From Herpetosiphonaceae bacterium (GTDB lineage: Bacteria; Chloroflexota; Chloroflexia; Chloroflexales; Kallotenuaceae): a DNA stretch of 62,865 nt. Below are positions 1-9,148 of this stretch, piece by piece. The notes below the pieces were generated by a model. That model saw only the letters and a program-made list of their open reading frames with translations, was not told the DNA's origin and did not search any database. Position 1 is the first letter of the stretch; each line of letters starts with the position of its first letter. The DNA lies in contig DASUTC010000242.1 in the NCBI GenBank assembly GCA_036374795.1, positions 1 to 62,865 of the forward strand, given 5' to 3'. The position numbers and the translations under genes are program-made.

Positions 1-358
1 GCCATTCCGCTGTATCTGCGAGAACGCGATTCAGCGGGATGGCTCATTGCGGTCTACGCTGCTGATCTCAATGCAAAAATGAGCCGATTCACGCCTTCGA
101 TGACCATGTAAGCGCTGCCGATCGGTAGCAGTGAACGTGCCGGTTGCCCCGATACCTGAGCTATGGTGCCGCCGCTGCAATCGCGGAACTCCCATAGATC
201 AAAGGTCATTGTCACATCGTAGTATCTGCTAGAAGCAGGTTTTACAAAGTTCAACACTCCGGATAGCGAGTCCATGCCTGGCATCCCGAATCCGTGGGTG
301 TGAGATCGCGGCGTGAGGCCACACGGCCTGACGAGTTTTTTTGAAACAGGAGTACATC
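1..358. other. Left edge, mostly non-coding
   Basis: No gene can be supported with confidence here apart from a weak leftward ORF described separately. The last bases carry the AGGAG ribosome binding site (348-352) of the rightward secreted protein gene. No promoter was convincing by eye. Confidence 0.4.
54..284 (-). CDS. Hypothetical protein, possibly a fragment
   Basis: A 76-residue leftward ORF with balanced, protein-like composition, including a stretch rich in hydrophobic and beta-forming residues (YYDVTMTFDLWEF). I recognise no family. It has no clear ribosome binding site, and the true start could lie further upstream or the frame could be an old remnant. It is divergent from the secreted FnIII-type protein and could be spurious. 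Confidence 0.2.
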   Translation of the reverse strand: MPGMDSLSGVLNFVKPASSRYYDVTMTFDLWEFRDCSGGTIAQVSGQPARSLLPIGSAYMVIEGVNRLIFALRSAA

Positions 359-2521
359 ATGACGCTTCGTTTTGCCCGCACACTGCTGTCTATTCTTGTC
401 CTGGCCGTGGTCTTCGGTGCTCGCCCCGCTGCCGCCGTGCCACCTGCCCCGACGCCTCTCTCGCCGACGCACGGCGCAAACGTCCTCCTGCCGGTCACTA
501 TCGCCTGGTCCGCCGTCAGCGACCCCAGCGGAATCGTCGCCTACAACTGGGAGGTCAGCCCCTCGTCGAACTTCACGACAGTGATCCTCAGCGACTCTAC
601 CAGCGGCGAGACTCAGGATACCGTGAGCGGCCTCGCGAATGGCACGTATTTCTGGCGTGTTCAGGCCGTGAACGGCGCGTTCGTCCAGGGAGCGTGGTCC
701 CAGGCGCGGAGCTTCAACGTTACCGGAGTAGGACCCAATGCGCCGGGCACGCCCAGCCTCGGCCCGACCGTGGGGTACTCGACCTTTCACCCGTGGGAAT
801 CCATCTCGTTCAATTGGAGCGCCGTTCAGAACGCCGCGACCTACGTCCTCCATGCCTCGACAGACCCGAACTTTCCGGTGGCTACGCGGATTCAGATTGA
901 TAACATCCCGACCAACAGCTATGGATTCGCCATCGCCGACGAAGGCAACTACTACGCGCGCGTCTTCGCCGTGAATGCGGACGGCATCGCCAGCGCGCCC
1001 TCGAACGTGATCACCTTCTCCGTCTTCTACAATAACCCGGTCCCGCCGCCGCCGTCACCTGTCGCGCCAGCGAATGGCACGACGCTTACGCTGCCAGTCA
1101 CGCTCACATGGACCCACGTGCTCAATCCGCAGCCCAGCGGATACGAGGTGGAGATCGCCAAAGACTCCCGGTTCGCGACGATCGAGGAGCACATTCCGCA
1201 GCTCAATGGTCCGTCCCGAACGGTATTGTCGCTCACGTCGGGGACCAAGTTCTGGCGGGTGCGCTCACACCACGGAGCCGCCTCGCCCACCACCTCCGCC
1301 GTCACTGCGTGGTCGGCTACCGGCACATTCACGGTGAGCGCCGCCCCTCCGACGCCTGTTTCGGTGACGCTGACCAACGACCCGCTGTATGGCGGCGATT
1401 CCACCTGGGTTGCGGTGCAGCTAACGACGGCGGCTCCTTCGGGCGGTGCGACGATTAGCATGACTAGCTCAAATCCGAATGTGGCACCTGTGCCAGCGAC
1501 GATCGCGATGCCGGGCAACACGGCCTGGACGCAGTTCATGATGGACACCAGGCCGGTAACGTCGCCGACGCCAGTCACGCTTACCGCGACGCTCAACGGC
1601 GCCTCCGCCTCCGTCCAGCTCACTCTGCTCCCAGCATCCTTGAAGTCGATCTCGACGCCCAGCACGACCACCGGCGGCACGCCGGTAGACGCAATCATTA
1701 TGCTGCATGGCACGGCTCCACCAAACGGAGCCGTGGTGCGCCTCACAAGCGACTCGCCCGCCGCCCGACCGCCCGCCGAGGTAATCATCCCATCGGGCAG
1801 CCCCTCGGCATCGGTCCTCATTCCCACCAGCGCCGTCACGACGAATACCCCGGTCACGATCACCGCGAGCTACAACGGCGGCAGCGTCCAGTCGCGGGTC
1901 ACGTTGACGCCACAGCAGCCGCCTACGTCGCTGACGCTGGACCCGACCGTGACGATTGGAACAGGCGGCAGCTCCTCAGGGCTTGTCACCGTCGCGTCGC
2001 CTCCGCCCACGGATCTGCTCCTGCCGATCACCAGCAGCCACCCGGCAATCACCAGGATCAACACCAGCGTCATGATTCCCGCCGGTACGACGCGCGGCAG
2101 CTTCAATATCTTCACGAGCGCCGTCACCGAGTCGACCGTCGTCACCATCTCGGTTTCCGGCGCTGGCGTGACAAAATCGGCTACACTGACGGTGAATCCC
2201 GATCTACAGCCGACGCCGACGCCGACAGGCCCGCTGCCTGCGCCAAGCCTCGTCAGCCCCGCAAACGACGCCCGCTTCTCGCCCGGCCAGGCGATCACCT
2301 TCGACTGGGCCGATGTGAGCGGTGCCGCGAGCTATACTATCCAGATCGACGATGACCAGTTGTTCTCCTCACCGCAGGTTGTGAGCCAGAGCACGACGGC
2401 CTCGCAGTTCACTACCAGCACGCTTCCCAGCCGACGCATGTGGTGGCGGGTGCGCGCCAATGATTCCGCTGGCACGCCCGGCATCTGGTCCGCGATCCGA
2501 CGCTTCGAGGTGAAGAACTAG
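359..2521 (+). CDS. Secreted multi-repeat FnIII/Ig-like protein
   Basis: A 720-residue exported protein. The ATG at 359 follows AGGAG with a 6-nt spacer; an in-frame TTG at 341 has no such site. Residues 1-26 form a typical signal peptide (MTLRFARTLLSILVLAVVFG, then RPAAA). After it come three FnIII-like repeats of about 100 residues. Each opens with a Pro-rich P.sP..g...lp...W segment and contains a YyWRV/FWRV strand ending near W-S. A middle part has three repeats of about 95 residues (each with S..P....P..v..P.G and TP.T.TA), and a last FnIII-like repeat closes the protein near 625-720. There is no catalytic domain, anchor or sorting signal. This architecture suits an adhesive or carbohydrate-associated extracellular protein. 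It converges on a secreted GH6 cellulase, which fits a polysaccharide role, but that is inference. Confidence 0.8.
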   Translation: MTLRFARTLLSILVLAVVFGARPAAAVPPAPTPLSPTHGANVLLPVTIAWSAVSDPSGIVAYNWEVSPSSNFTTVILSDSTSGETQDTVSGLANGTYFWRVQAVNGAFVQGAWSQARSFNVTGVGPNAPGTPSLGPTVGYSTFHPWESISFNWSAVQNAATYVLHASTDPNFPVATRIQIDNIPTNSYGFAIADEGNYYARVFAVNADGIASAPSNVITFSVFYNNPVPPPPSPVAPANGTTLTLPVTLTWTHVLNPQPSGYEVEIAKDSRFATIEEHIPQLNGPSRTVLSLTSGTKFWRVRSHHGAASPTTSAVTAWSATGTFTVSAAPPTPVSVTLTNDPLYGGDSTWVAVQLTTAAPSGGATISMTSSNPNVAPVPATIAMPGNTAWTQFMMDTRPVTSPTPVTLTATLNGASASVQLTLLPASLKSISTPSTTTGGTPVDAIIMLHGTAPPNGAVVRLTSDSPAARPPAEVIIPSGSPSASVLIPTSAVTTNTPVTITASYNGGSVQSRVTLTPQQPPTSLTLDPTVTIGTGGSSSGLVTVASPPPTDLLLPITSSHPAITRINTSVMIPAGTTRGSFNIFTSAVTESTVVTISVSGAGVTKSATLTVNPDLQPTPTPTGPLPAPSLVSPANDARFSPGQAITFDWADVSGAASYTIQIDDDQLFSSPQVVSQSTTASQFTTSTLPSRRMWWRVRANDSAGTPGIWSAIRRFEVKN

Positions 2522-2597
2522 CATCAGGCTGCCGTCGAGCATACCGCTCTGTTCCACCCGGCATCGTGTCCATCCTGCTTCACGGTATGTCCCAGCA

Positions 2598-2633
2598 CGA
2601 AGCCGCCCGGTCATCATCTACCAGGCGGCTTCG
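2598..2633. terminator. Bidirectional terminator-like hairpin
   Basis: Perfect 10-bp inverted repeat CGAAGCCGCC (2598-2607) / GGCGGCTTCG (2624-2633) with a 16-nt loop. It lies between the convergent FnIII-protein and GH6 genes. There is no T-run, so rho-independent termination is likely but not certain. Confidence 0.5.
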
Positions 2634-2799
2634 ATAACTTGATGAGCCGTCATGCTAGCTGTCGGCTTGCTCAATTCGGCCCGGCTGCCCGGCATGCGAC
2701 TCGCGCCCGACCACGGGCTGCGCTATCGACCATCATTCACGCGGCGGGGCCTTGAGCATCTTCTGGTAACGTGGGTATAGCCCAAGGATTGAAGGGCTG

Positions 2800-4116
2800 C
2801 TACCGGAGCGGAGGGCTGGCGAGTTGCGCCAGCTCAAGCGCCTGCTCCGGGAACCATGCCCCCGCGTCCGGGTCTACCCGGCCCCAGACCGGGTCTACTA
2901 CGTCGCCGCTCCCCAGGCCACGGCTGCACCGACCATCCGACTCGCCCGGCACCTTGATCCACAGATAGGCGTCCACGAGCGGATGATCGGTAGCTGCCGT
3001 CGGACGAATCCCCAGCCCACGATCCGGAGGATTGCACCACGTCTGCGGGTCCGGGAAGGACTGTGTCGGCGTCCACGGCCCCTGACCGTTGCGGCTGGTA
3101 TCGATGACAAAGTGCGTGGTCGGCTCGACACCGCCGAGGATCAGGTCGTAGCGCGAGCTGATGCCAGCGGTGTTGGCGTACGGTGAATCAGCGTCATCGC
3201 TCCAGATCAGGGCCGGGTCGAGCGCCACACCCTGCCAGTTATTGGCCGGACCACCGCTCCAGTACTGGTTGCCGCACGCACCGAAGCCGGTCGGGTTCAC
3301 CTGCGTGACGTAGGCGATGCAGGAGGAGATCCACGTGCCGTACGCGACCAGATTCTCCGTCCACTGGTAGTTGGACACATTGAGGAAGAAGCCGTCGGCG
3401 TCCTGCACGCCAGCCTTCAGCAGCCGGTCCGTGATGTCCCCGACATTCAACCACCCGCTGTGGGTGGCGTCCAGATAGACATGCGTGTTGGGCAGCGCGC
3501 CGAGCACGTCCACCGCGTAGTTCAGCATCGCGAAGCGATCGGCTGCGGCGGTCTGCGAGTCGGCCTCGGCTGGCTGGCACCACTCCCGCACGCCATCGAT
3601 CGTGGTGTACCACGGAATGATTCCGAGGCCGTCGGGCTCAAGGATAATGATCGCCTCACGGCCCTCGATGCCGCGCGCGACGCCGTCGATCCAGGCTGTG
3701 TACTCCGCAACCGAGGTCGCGCCACCAGCGGAGTACTGGGCACAGTCACGGAATGGGATGTTGTAGAGCACCAGGACCGGGATCGCCTGCTTGCCGGCGG
3801 CCTGGTAGGTGATCTGGCGGACCTGCTGCTCCGCCTGCTTGGCGGAGCCGCTCGTCACCCAGACCGCCGTAGGCGTGCTGATCATCGCGCGGATACGCTC
3901 CGCGTCGGCCCTGCGACCCTGCGACGTCAGCTCCGCAACTTGCGCGACCGCGTCGTGATTCGGCTTCGGGGTATAGAACTGGGTGTTCGGATCGAAGCTC
4001 AGGCGCGGACCCGTCTTCAATCCTGCCGAAGCGAACGCCGACGTCGTTGAGACGATGAGTGCCGTCAGAAGCGCACTCACCAGCAGCATGTGTCTCAGCG
4101 TTGAGCGATGTGCCAT
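2800..4116 (-). CDS. Secreted GH6 cellulase (endoglucanase/cellobiohydrolase)
   Basis: A 438-residue glycoside hydrolase family 6 enzyme that cleaves beta-1,4-glucan with inversion. The start at 4116 is preceded by AAGGGACGG; the longer frame to 4221 adds a non-signal leader. Residues 1-31 are a signal peptide ending in an AFASA-type site. The catalytic domain fills about 42-425. It has the GH6 signature YNIPFRDC (general-acid region, Asp124) and ILEPDGLG (Glu160-Asp162), plus the late conserved G.SDG.C segment near the C-terminus. No carbohydrate-binding module or linker is visible, so this is a single-domain GH6. The family holds both endo- and exo-acting enzymes, and the loops that decide between them cannot be judged by eye. 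Confidence 0.93.
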   Translation of the reverse strand: MAHRSTLRHMLLVSALLTALIVSTTSAFASAGLKTGPRLSFDPNTQFYTPKPNHDAVAQVAELTSQGRRADAERIRAMISTPTAVWVTSGSAKQAEQQVRQITYQAAGKQAIPVLVLYNIPFRDCAQYSAGGATSVAEYTAWIDGVARGIEGREAIIILEPDGLGIIPWYTTIDGVREWCQPAEADSQTAAADRFAMLNYAVDVLGALPNTHVYLDATHSGWLNVGDITDRLLKAGVQDADGFFLNVSNYQWTENLVAYGTWISSCIAYVTQVNPTGFGACGNQYWSGGPANNWQGVALDPALIWSDDADSPYANTAGISSRYDLILGGVEPTTHFVIDTSRNGQGPWTPTQSFPDPQTWCNPPDRGLGIRPTAATDHPLVDAYLWIKVPGESDGRCSRGLGSGDVVDPVWGRVDPDAGAWFPEQALELAQLASPPLR

Positions 4117-4433
4117 GTCCGTCCCTTTCGTCTGTCCAGTCTTGTGCAGGCGAATGTACCTGCAAGCGTTTCTCCGCACGATCCGGCGCAGGATGGCGTT
4201 CGTGTGGCGTACCATCGCCACAGAAGTCGGGCCACGCTGCCCTATTCATTAACACTATTGAGACGTTTGCGCGGAATCTTACCTAAGAGTGGGCAGCGCG
4301 TCAATCCCGTTTCTGCACGCGCTGACCAGCGCCTCAGCCTCAGGATGCCGCCGATCCGCGCTACTCCGGCGACACAAAGATCCAGATACGGTACACTTCG
4401 AGATCGACCGGCGCGAACGTGGTGCCGCTCTTG
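4117..4433. other. Divergent intergenic region, cellulase / NRPS
   Basis: About 317 bp between the divergent GH6 gene and the first NRPS gene. It should contain both promoters, but I see no strong -35/-10 pair. The part near 4240-4300 is AT-richer (TTCATTAACACTATTGAG). No reading frame here continues the condensation domain whose C-terminal stub opens the next gene. Confidence 0.4.
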
Positions 4434-6632
4434 ATGTCGTTGGAGGAAACTGATCGTGAGCTGTATCAAAAATTCATCGCCAACTACGGCAACTACGAGC
4501 CGATCTTCGATGTTGGCGCGCTGTACGACAAGCTCAGCCCCATCTCGGAGGAGTTCGACCTGTTCAAGCTCCAGGTGATCCTCAGCGACGACGAGCGCGG
4601 CTGGTTCCTGCGCATCCGCTCCAAGACCGGCGTGATCGCGGAGCCGGTTCTGGCGCAGCTTGGCGAGCATCTGATCCGGTTTTTATCGGCTGGCTTTGCC
4701 GATCCCAACCTGCCGCTCAAGGATATTGCGCTGCTTGCACCCGACGAGATCGAACGCCTCCGAGCATGTGGTCGCGGCAGCCAGCGAGCAGCGCCCGCGC
4801 AGATCGTCGAGCAGATCCGCGATCATGCGCTGCACTCCGGCGAGCGTCCGGCGGTGGTCTGGCGCGAGCAGCAGCTTAGCTACGCCGAGCTTGAAGGGCA
4901 GTCGAACCAGTTCGCGCGGATGCTGGCTGCGGCGGACGTGCAGCCCGAGGCGCGTGTGATGCTGATCATGCCGAAATCGCTGGATGTGCCGGTATGCGTG
5001 CTGGGCGCCTGGAAGGCCGGAGCCGTCTACGTGCCGGTCGCGCCCGAACTTCCCGCCGAGCGGCTGCTGGCGCTGATCGAGGATTGCGATCCTGACTATC
5101 TTGTCGTCGGGCAGGATGTGCTCGAAAAGCTGTCGTTTAAAACGCTGGCGGAGCACGCACGATCGGCGCAGGCTCCTCGCCCGGTGGTGCTGGCCGACGA
5201 TCTGGAGTACCTCTACACCGAAGAAAGCGCGGATGCTGTTTGCGCGCCGCTGGATCAGCACAGCCTGGCTTACATTATGTACACCTCAGGCACAACCGGC
5301 ACCTTCAAGGGCGTGTCGATCAGCCACGGCAGCCTGAGCAACGTGCTCCAATGGTTCCGCGAGGCATATCGGCTTGGCGCGCACACGCGGCTGTTGCAGC
5401 TCACGCCGCTGACCTTCGATCCGAGCCTTGAGCAGTTGATCGGAGCGCTGGCAGCGGGCGGGCAGGTCCACCTGGCTAGCTCCTCCGAGCTAGCCGCTCC
5501 TGAGGCGCTTGCAGAGCGGATCGAGCAGCAGGCGATTGGGCAGCTCAACGCGACGCCGACGGTCATTGAGGATTTGCTGGCGAGCCGCGAGAAAATTCCG
5601 AGCCTCGAAACAGTGATCGCCGGCGGCGACAGCCTGAGCGATGAGCTGAAGGCGACGATCCTTGGCAAAGGCTACCGGCTGTATAACCACTACGGTCCCA
5701 CGGAATGCACGATCGATGTGGCGGCGGGCGGGTGCCACCTTGAGCAGCCGGTGACGATTGGCCGACCGATCGACAATACCCGGATCTCGATTCTGAATGC
5801 CGACTTGCAGCCACAGCCGATTGGCGTAGCCGGAGAAATCTACGTCGGAGGCCGAGGGCTGGCGCGCGGCTACTGGCGCGATGCCGCGCTCACGGCAGAG
5901 CGGTTCGTGCCCGATCCGTTCGGCGAGGGCGAGCGCCTGTACCGCACGGGCGATGTGGCGAGCTGGACGCCGGAAGGCGAGATCGTGTTTGGCGGTCGGA
6001 GCAGCACGCTGGTCAAAGTGCGCGGCGTGCGGATCAATCCCGCCGAGATCGAGCGCGTGCTCAGCGGCGATCCACGGATCAAAGAGGTTGCCGTCGCAGC
6101 CTACCACAACGCGATCGGCGAGGAAAGCCTGTGTCTCTTTGTCGGCGGCTCGGACTACAGCGAGAGCGAGATCACGGATCTGCTGCTTCAGCGCCTACCG
6201 CACTATTTCGTGCCGTCGCGCACGGTGCTGGTCGAGCGGCTGCCACGGCTCGATAGCGGCAAAGTCGACAACACGCAGCTTCGAGCGCTGGCGTCGCAGC
6301 TTACAGTCAGGGCGGCGTACCGGGCACCCGAAACCGAAACCGAGCAGATCATCGCCGCGATCTGGGCCGACGTGCTGAACGTCGAGCAAGTCGGGATCGA
6401 CACCGACTTCTTCGCGCTCGGCGGTCACTCGCTCATGGCAACCAGGGTCATCTACCGCATCTACGAGGAGTTCGGCATCGACATCAACCTGCGCACCTTT
6501 TTTGAATCGAGAACCGTCGCGCAACTGGCGACCGTCGTGGAAGAGCAGCTTTTGCTGACGATGGAGCCAGAAGACCTGGCAAGCATCGATCAGGAATCCG
6601 GCGCAGCTCAGGACGAGACGCCCGCGTCATGA
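4434..6632 (+). CDS. NRPS module: C-domain stub, adenylation, PCP
   Basis: A 732-residue NRPS protein. Residues 1-105 look like only the C-terminal lobe of a condensation domain; the N-lobe and its HHxxxDG are absent. The adenylation domain spans about 125-600 with YIMYTSGTTG (near 280), FDPS (327), HYGPTE (419), LYRTGD and KVRGVRI; the A10 Lys is in SGKVD. A PCP follows with FFALGGHSLMA (Ser near 666). The pocket residues by eye give D-P-E-N-I-G-H-I-D-K, which I do not recognise, so no substrate is named. The start is uncertain: ATG 4434 and upstream GTGs at 4419/4422 all lack a good ribosome binding site, as expected if the 5' part has been lost. It could be a loading module or the tail of a broken larger gene. 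Confidence 0.85.
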   Translation: MSLEETDRELYQKFIANYGNYEPIFDVGALYDKLSPISEEFDLFKLQVILSDDERGWFLRIRSKTGVIAEPVLAQLGEHLIRFLSAGFADPNLPLKDIALLAPDEIERLRACGRGSQRAAPAQIVEQIRDHALHSGERPAVVWREQQLSYAELEGQSNQFARMLAAADVQPEARVMLIMPKSLDVPVCVLGAWKAGAVYVPVAPELPAERLLALIEDCDPDYLVVGQDVLEKLSFKTLAEHARSAQAPRPVVLADDLEYLYTEESADAVCAPLDQHSLAYIMYTSGTTGTFKGVSISHGSLSNVLQWFREAYRLGAHTRLLQLTPLTFDPSLEQLIGALAAGGQVHLASSSELAAPEALAERIEQQAIGQLNATPTVIEDLLASREKIPSLETVIAGGDSLSDELKATILGKGYRLYNHYGPTECTIDVAAGGCHLEQPVTIGRPIDNTRISILNADLQPQPIGVAGEIYVGGRGLARGYWRDAALTAERFVPDPFGEGERLYRTGDVASWTPEGEIVFGGRSSTLVKVRGVRINPAEIERVLSGDPRIKEVAVAAYHNAIGEESLCLFVGGSDYSESEITDLLLQRLPHYFVPSRTVLVERLPRLDSGKVDNTQLRALASQLTVRAAYRAPETETEQIIAAIWADVLNVEQVGIDTDFFALGGHSLMATRVIYRIYEEFGIDINLRTFFESRTVAQLATVVEEQLLLTMEPEDLASIDQESGAAQDETPAS

Positions 6633-6650
6633 TCAAAGCGCGATCGAATC

Positions 6651-6694
6651 GTAGGGACGCGCTGCCCACACCCTGGGACGTATGCAGCCCCTAC
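6651..6694. repeat. Extragenic inverted repeat (GTAGGG...CCCTAC)
   Basis: Nested imperfect arms: GTAGGG 6651-6656 with CCCTAC 6689-6694, and GCTGC 6661-6665 with GCAGC 6684-6688. It lies in the 100-bp gap after the NRPS gene. It resembles small dispersed extragenic palindromes and could also act as a terminator. Confidence 0.45.
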
Positions 6695-6734
6695 CGACGT
6701 GTTCCGAATATCGACTATCTACAAGGGAGAGCAC

Positions 6735-7046
6735 GTGATCGATTCATCCAAGCTAGAGCATGATCTTCAAGCGCAGATGCAGGCGGGCAAGGTTCCCGGC
6801 CTCGCGCTGGCAATCTTCAACGATCGAGAGGTTCTTTACGCCAACGGCTTCGGCGTTACCAGCAGCGAGGATGGCGCTGCTCCGGTGACACCACAGACCT
6901 TGTTTCGGATCGGATCGACGACCAAGCCGCTCACGGCCACGGCGATTATGCGGCTGGTCGAGCGTGGACAGCTTGATCTCGATCTGCCGATGACGACCTA
7001 CCTGCCCTGGCTGGCGGAGCAACTGCCGGAGAGCGCGACAATATAG
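6735..7046 (+). pseudogene. 5' fragment of a serine beta-lactamase-family gene
   Basis: N-terminal part of a class C beta-lactamase/esterase-type protein. GTG at 6735 follows AAGGGAGA (6723-6730). It aligns with the intact paralogue at 11379-12974 (same VPGLALAI-type opening, GFG-TS-EDG, then STTK = catalytic SxxK) up to codon 101 (7035-7037, GCG). After that only two codons remain before a stop, and the sequence becomes the antisense of the carbamoyltransferase. The rest of the same protein, from R-I-S-L-R-M-L-L-S-H-S, lies 9.4 kb to the right, in phase. The fragment lacks the YxN and HGG motifs and cannot be an active enzyme. Confidence 0.85.
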
Positions 7047-8662
7047 GCCATCAGGTCCGCGATCGTGTCCCGGCGCCCGGCGTCGGTGACGTTGCCCAGC
7101 GGCAGATAGGCCATATCGTCGGCGGCATTGATAGCCGCCTCGATCTCAGCCGTCGTGGGCGCGCTCCCGCAGTAGAACGCATGGCGCAGCGGCTCGCCAA
7201 GCGGAGCGCCATACGCCAGCGCGAAGTGATAGGCCGCACCCATGGGCGTTCCGGCATCGCCGGGCGTGGGCGGCACCCACAGATGCAGCCGCGTCCCCTT
7301 CCGACCAACGTAGCGCTCGTAGTAGGCCTCATCGAAATGCTCAAGCAGACGCATGTTGGCAAGACAATTCAGCGCAGTGCCGCCGGTCAGCACCAGCTTG
7401 CTGCTTCCGATCGTGCGGATCAGGTACTCGACGATATGAAAGAGCACGTCCTCGAACAAGAGATGCATTGCCGCCGCCTTGTCCACGCGCTCGCGGGTAA
7501 TCTCGGCGTGCTGAATATCCTCGACGTTGAGCACGGCATCTGGATTCCACATCTGATCGGGCGGGATCGCCGGGCCGAGGATCTCGGTCAGCGCGGCGGT
7601 GTACGGCTCGGCGTGATCGTGATGCCAGTTAGCCAGCGCGCGATTGAGATAGACCTGCCCATCGTTGCCGAAGTACATAAGCTGCCGCAACTGGCGATAG
7701 TATGGATTGGTCAGGCGATCGGTGTTGCCCCAGGCCGCCGCGCCCATGTAGCGCCCTTCGCTGCTGAGCTGGGTCCAGCCGCCCTGCGTCGAGCTGATAA
7801 AGCTATACAGCAGGCCCAGCGAGTCGTACTGGCTTTTGTTGTCGCGGATCAGCGTGAGATGGCCCTGCCGCGCGACATACAGCGAGATCGAGTTATCTTC
7901 GCCGCTGCCGTCGATCACCGTGATCAGCACCGGCTCGTCGCTGTTGGCGAAGGGCGAGACGGCGTAGGAGAAGTAGGCGTGGTTGCCGTGGTGGCGCATG
8001 CCGATGATCGGAAACGGCCTCTGGAGGCCGAGCTGCCGACCCAGTCGCTCGGCGGCCTGGGTATAGCCTTCGCCCAGCGGCACTTGCGCCGCCTCAGGCT
8101 GCGGCGCGGGAGCGGTATCCTGCTTGCTGGCGCGGCCTCGCAGCAGCCCGCGCAGCCGAGCTTTGATCGCGTGGGTAATATCGAGATGGCGAAGCTGGCG
8201 CAGCGTCCCCGGCAGCTCCTCGACGATCACGCGCGGCGAGTAAAATTGCACAAAGTCGAAGTTGGCGAGGCAGGCATGGAGATCGTCGGCGCCGATGCCA
8301 CGCTCGGCCATCTGGGCCTTGAGCGCCTCGATCGCCTGCTCCGGGAACCGATCGCAGTGCTTGTGGCCGACGTAGCGCTCTTCTTCGTTATTACAGATCA
8401 GCCGCACGCCGCGCTCCCGCGACACCTCGACCAGCGCAGCGCCGGTGTTATGCGTGCGAATGCCGATCCCAAGCAAATACACTGTCTCGCCGCGCTGGAG
8501 CTTCTGATGCATCAGCATGGCACGCTGGTGGGCGTAGGCGCTGTCGGCGGTGTAAAAATGCTTCTTCGCGCTAAAGGCTTTCCATACCGGCAAGTACAAC
8601 CGCTCAGAGATGTTGCCAAGCAATGGATGAGCCGGGCCATATACGCCAAACGTCCGTGCCAT
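6998..8662 (-). CDS. Carbamoyltransferase (NodU/CmcH family), C-terminally truncated
   Basis: Member of the carbamoyltransferase family that moves a carbamoyl group from carbamoyl phosphate to a hydroxyl, often as natural-product tailoring. The ATG at 8662 follows GGGAGGACA. Landmarks are NNEEERYVGHKH, MRHHGNHAYFSYAVSPF, VIDGSGEDNS, LVLTGGTALNCLANMRLLE and WVPPTPGDAGTPMGAAY. Family members then continue with a C-terminal region containing a GPRALG-R-S motif. Here the protein stops matching just before it, after ADLMAYIVA, and the last dozen residues are read from the antisense of the broken beta-lactamase gene. The genuine part therefore ends near 7038. Activity is doubtful. It runs away from the hydroxyacid dehydrogenase gene. 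Confidence 0.85.
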   Translation of the reverse strand: MARTFGVYGPAHPLLGNISERLYLPVWKAFSAKKHFYTADSAYAHQRAMLMHQKLQRGETVYLLGIGIRTHNTGAALVEVSRERGVRLICNNEEERYVGHKHCDRFPEQAIEALKAQMAERGIGADDLHACLANFDFVQFYSPRVIVEELPGTLRQLRHLDITHAIKARLRGLLRGRASKQDTAPAPQPEAAQVPLGEGYTQAAERLGRQLGLQRPFPIIGMRHHGNHAYFSYAVSPFANSDEPVLITVIDGSGEDNSISLYVARQGHLTLIRDNKSQYDSLGLLYSFISSTQGGWTQLSSEGRYMGAAAWGNTDRLTNPYYRQLRQLMYFGNDGQVYLNRALANWHHDHAEPYTAALTEILGPAIPPDQMWNPDAVLNVEDIQHAEITRERVDKAAAMHLLFEDVLFHIVEYLIRTIGSSKLVLTGGTALNCLANMRLLEHFDEAYYERYVGRKGTRLHLWVPPTPGDAGTPMGAAYHFALAYGAPLGEPLRHAFYCGSAPTTAEIEAAINAADDMAYLPLGNVTDAGRRDTIADLMAYIVALSGSCSASQGR

Positions 8663-8909
8663 CTGGACTGTCCTCCCGACAGAGCTTCTTTCGCTTACCG
8701 CAGCTATGACCAGCCGATCGGATTGGCAAGGCCCTTCGACAAGCAGGGTTGGATCGCAGCGACATAGCGGCTGATCGCGGCGAGGCTAAGATTCCGCGCA
8801 GCCACAAAGACACGTTGATTCTGCACCAGGCCCGAATTTAGCACAATCGCCCATCCCGGCTTGCCTGCACCTGCCAAGGTCATCGAACGCCAGGCAGGAC
8901 TTCTGATGC

Positions 8910-8938
8910 TTGACAGTGCTGCACAGCAACCTTACCAT
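8910..8938 (+). promoter_or_regulatory. Probable promoter of the dehydrogenase gene
   Basis: Consensus -35 TTGACA (8910-8915), 17-bp spacer, -10 TACCAT (8933-8938). It would give a leader of about 200 nt before the start at 9149, which contains the 9048-9131 inverted repeat. Confidence 0.45.
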
Positions 8939-9047
8939 ATTTTTATGTTTTGACCGAGCCACCCGACCACGAAGATCCCCAAGCCCGCCGAAGTTCTATG
9001 GAGGCATGCTTGCAGGTCCGTTCCGCCTTGCAGTTCGATAACGACCG

Positions 9048-9131
9048 AGAATTAAAGAACACAGGACCGGAGAGCTGGTGCCTTTCCCCACGATTCCCGA
9101 TCTGATGTAGAATCGAGCGGTCTTTAATTCT
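9048..9131. repeat. Inverted repeat AGAATTAAAGA / TCTTTAATTCT
   Basis: Perfect 11-bp arms at 9048-9058 and 9121-9131 separated by 62 bp, the right arm ending 17 bp before the dehydrogenase start codon. It could be paired operator half-sites or a leader structure. Confidence 0.45.
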
Positions 9132-9148
9132 GTACCCAGGAAACGAGC

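Larger units (their letters stand above)
8663..9148. other. Divergent intergenic region with promoter and inverted repeat
   Basis: 486 bp without a supportable gene, between the leftward carbamoyltransferase and the rightward dehydrogenase. It holds a good sigma-70-like promoter at 8910-8938 and a long-range inverted repeat at 9048-9131, both listed separately. A large rightward frame entering from the carbamoyltransferase is an antisense shadow. Confidence 0.5.

Noticed and set aside
7181-8767. 528-residue rightward ORF
   Set aside because: It is the antisense of the carbamoyltransferase. Its composition (Arg/Gln/Val-rich, no motif) is that of a shadow frame in GC-rich DNA.
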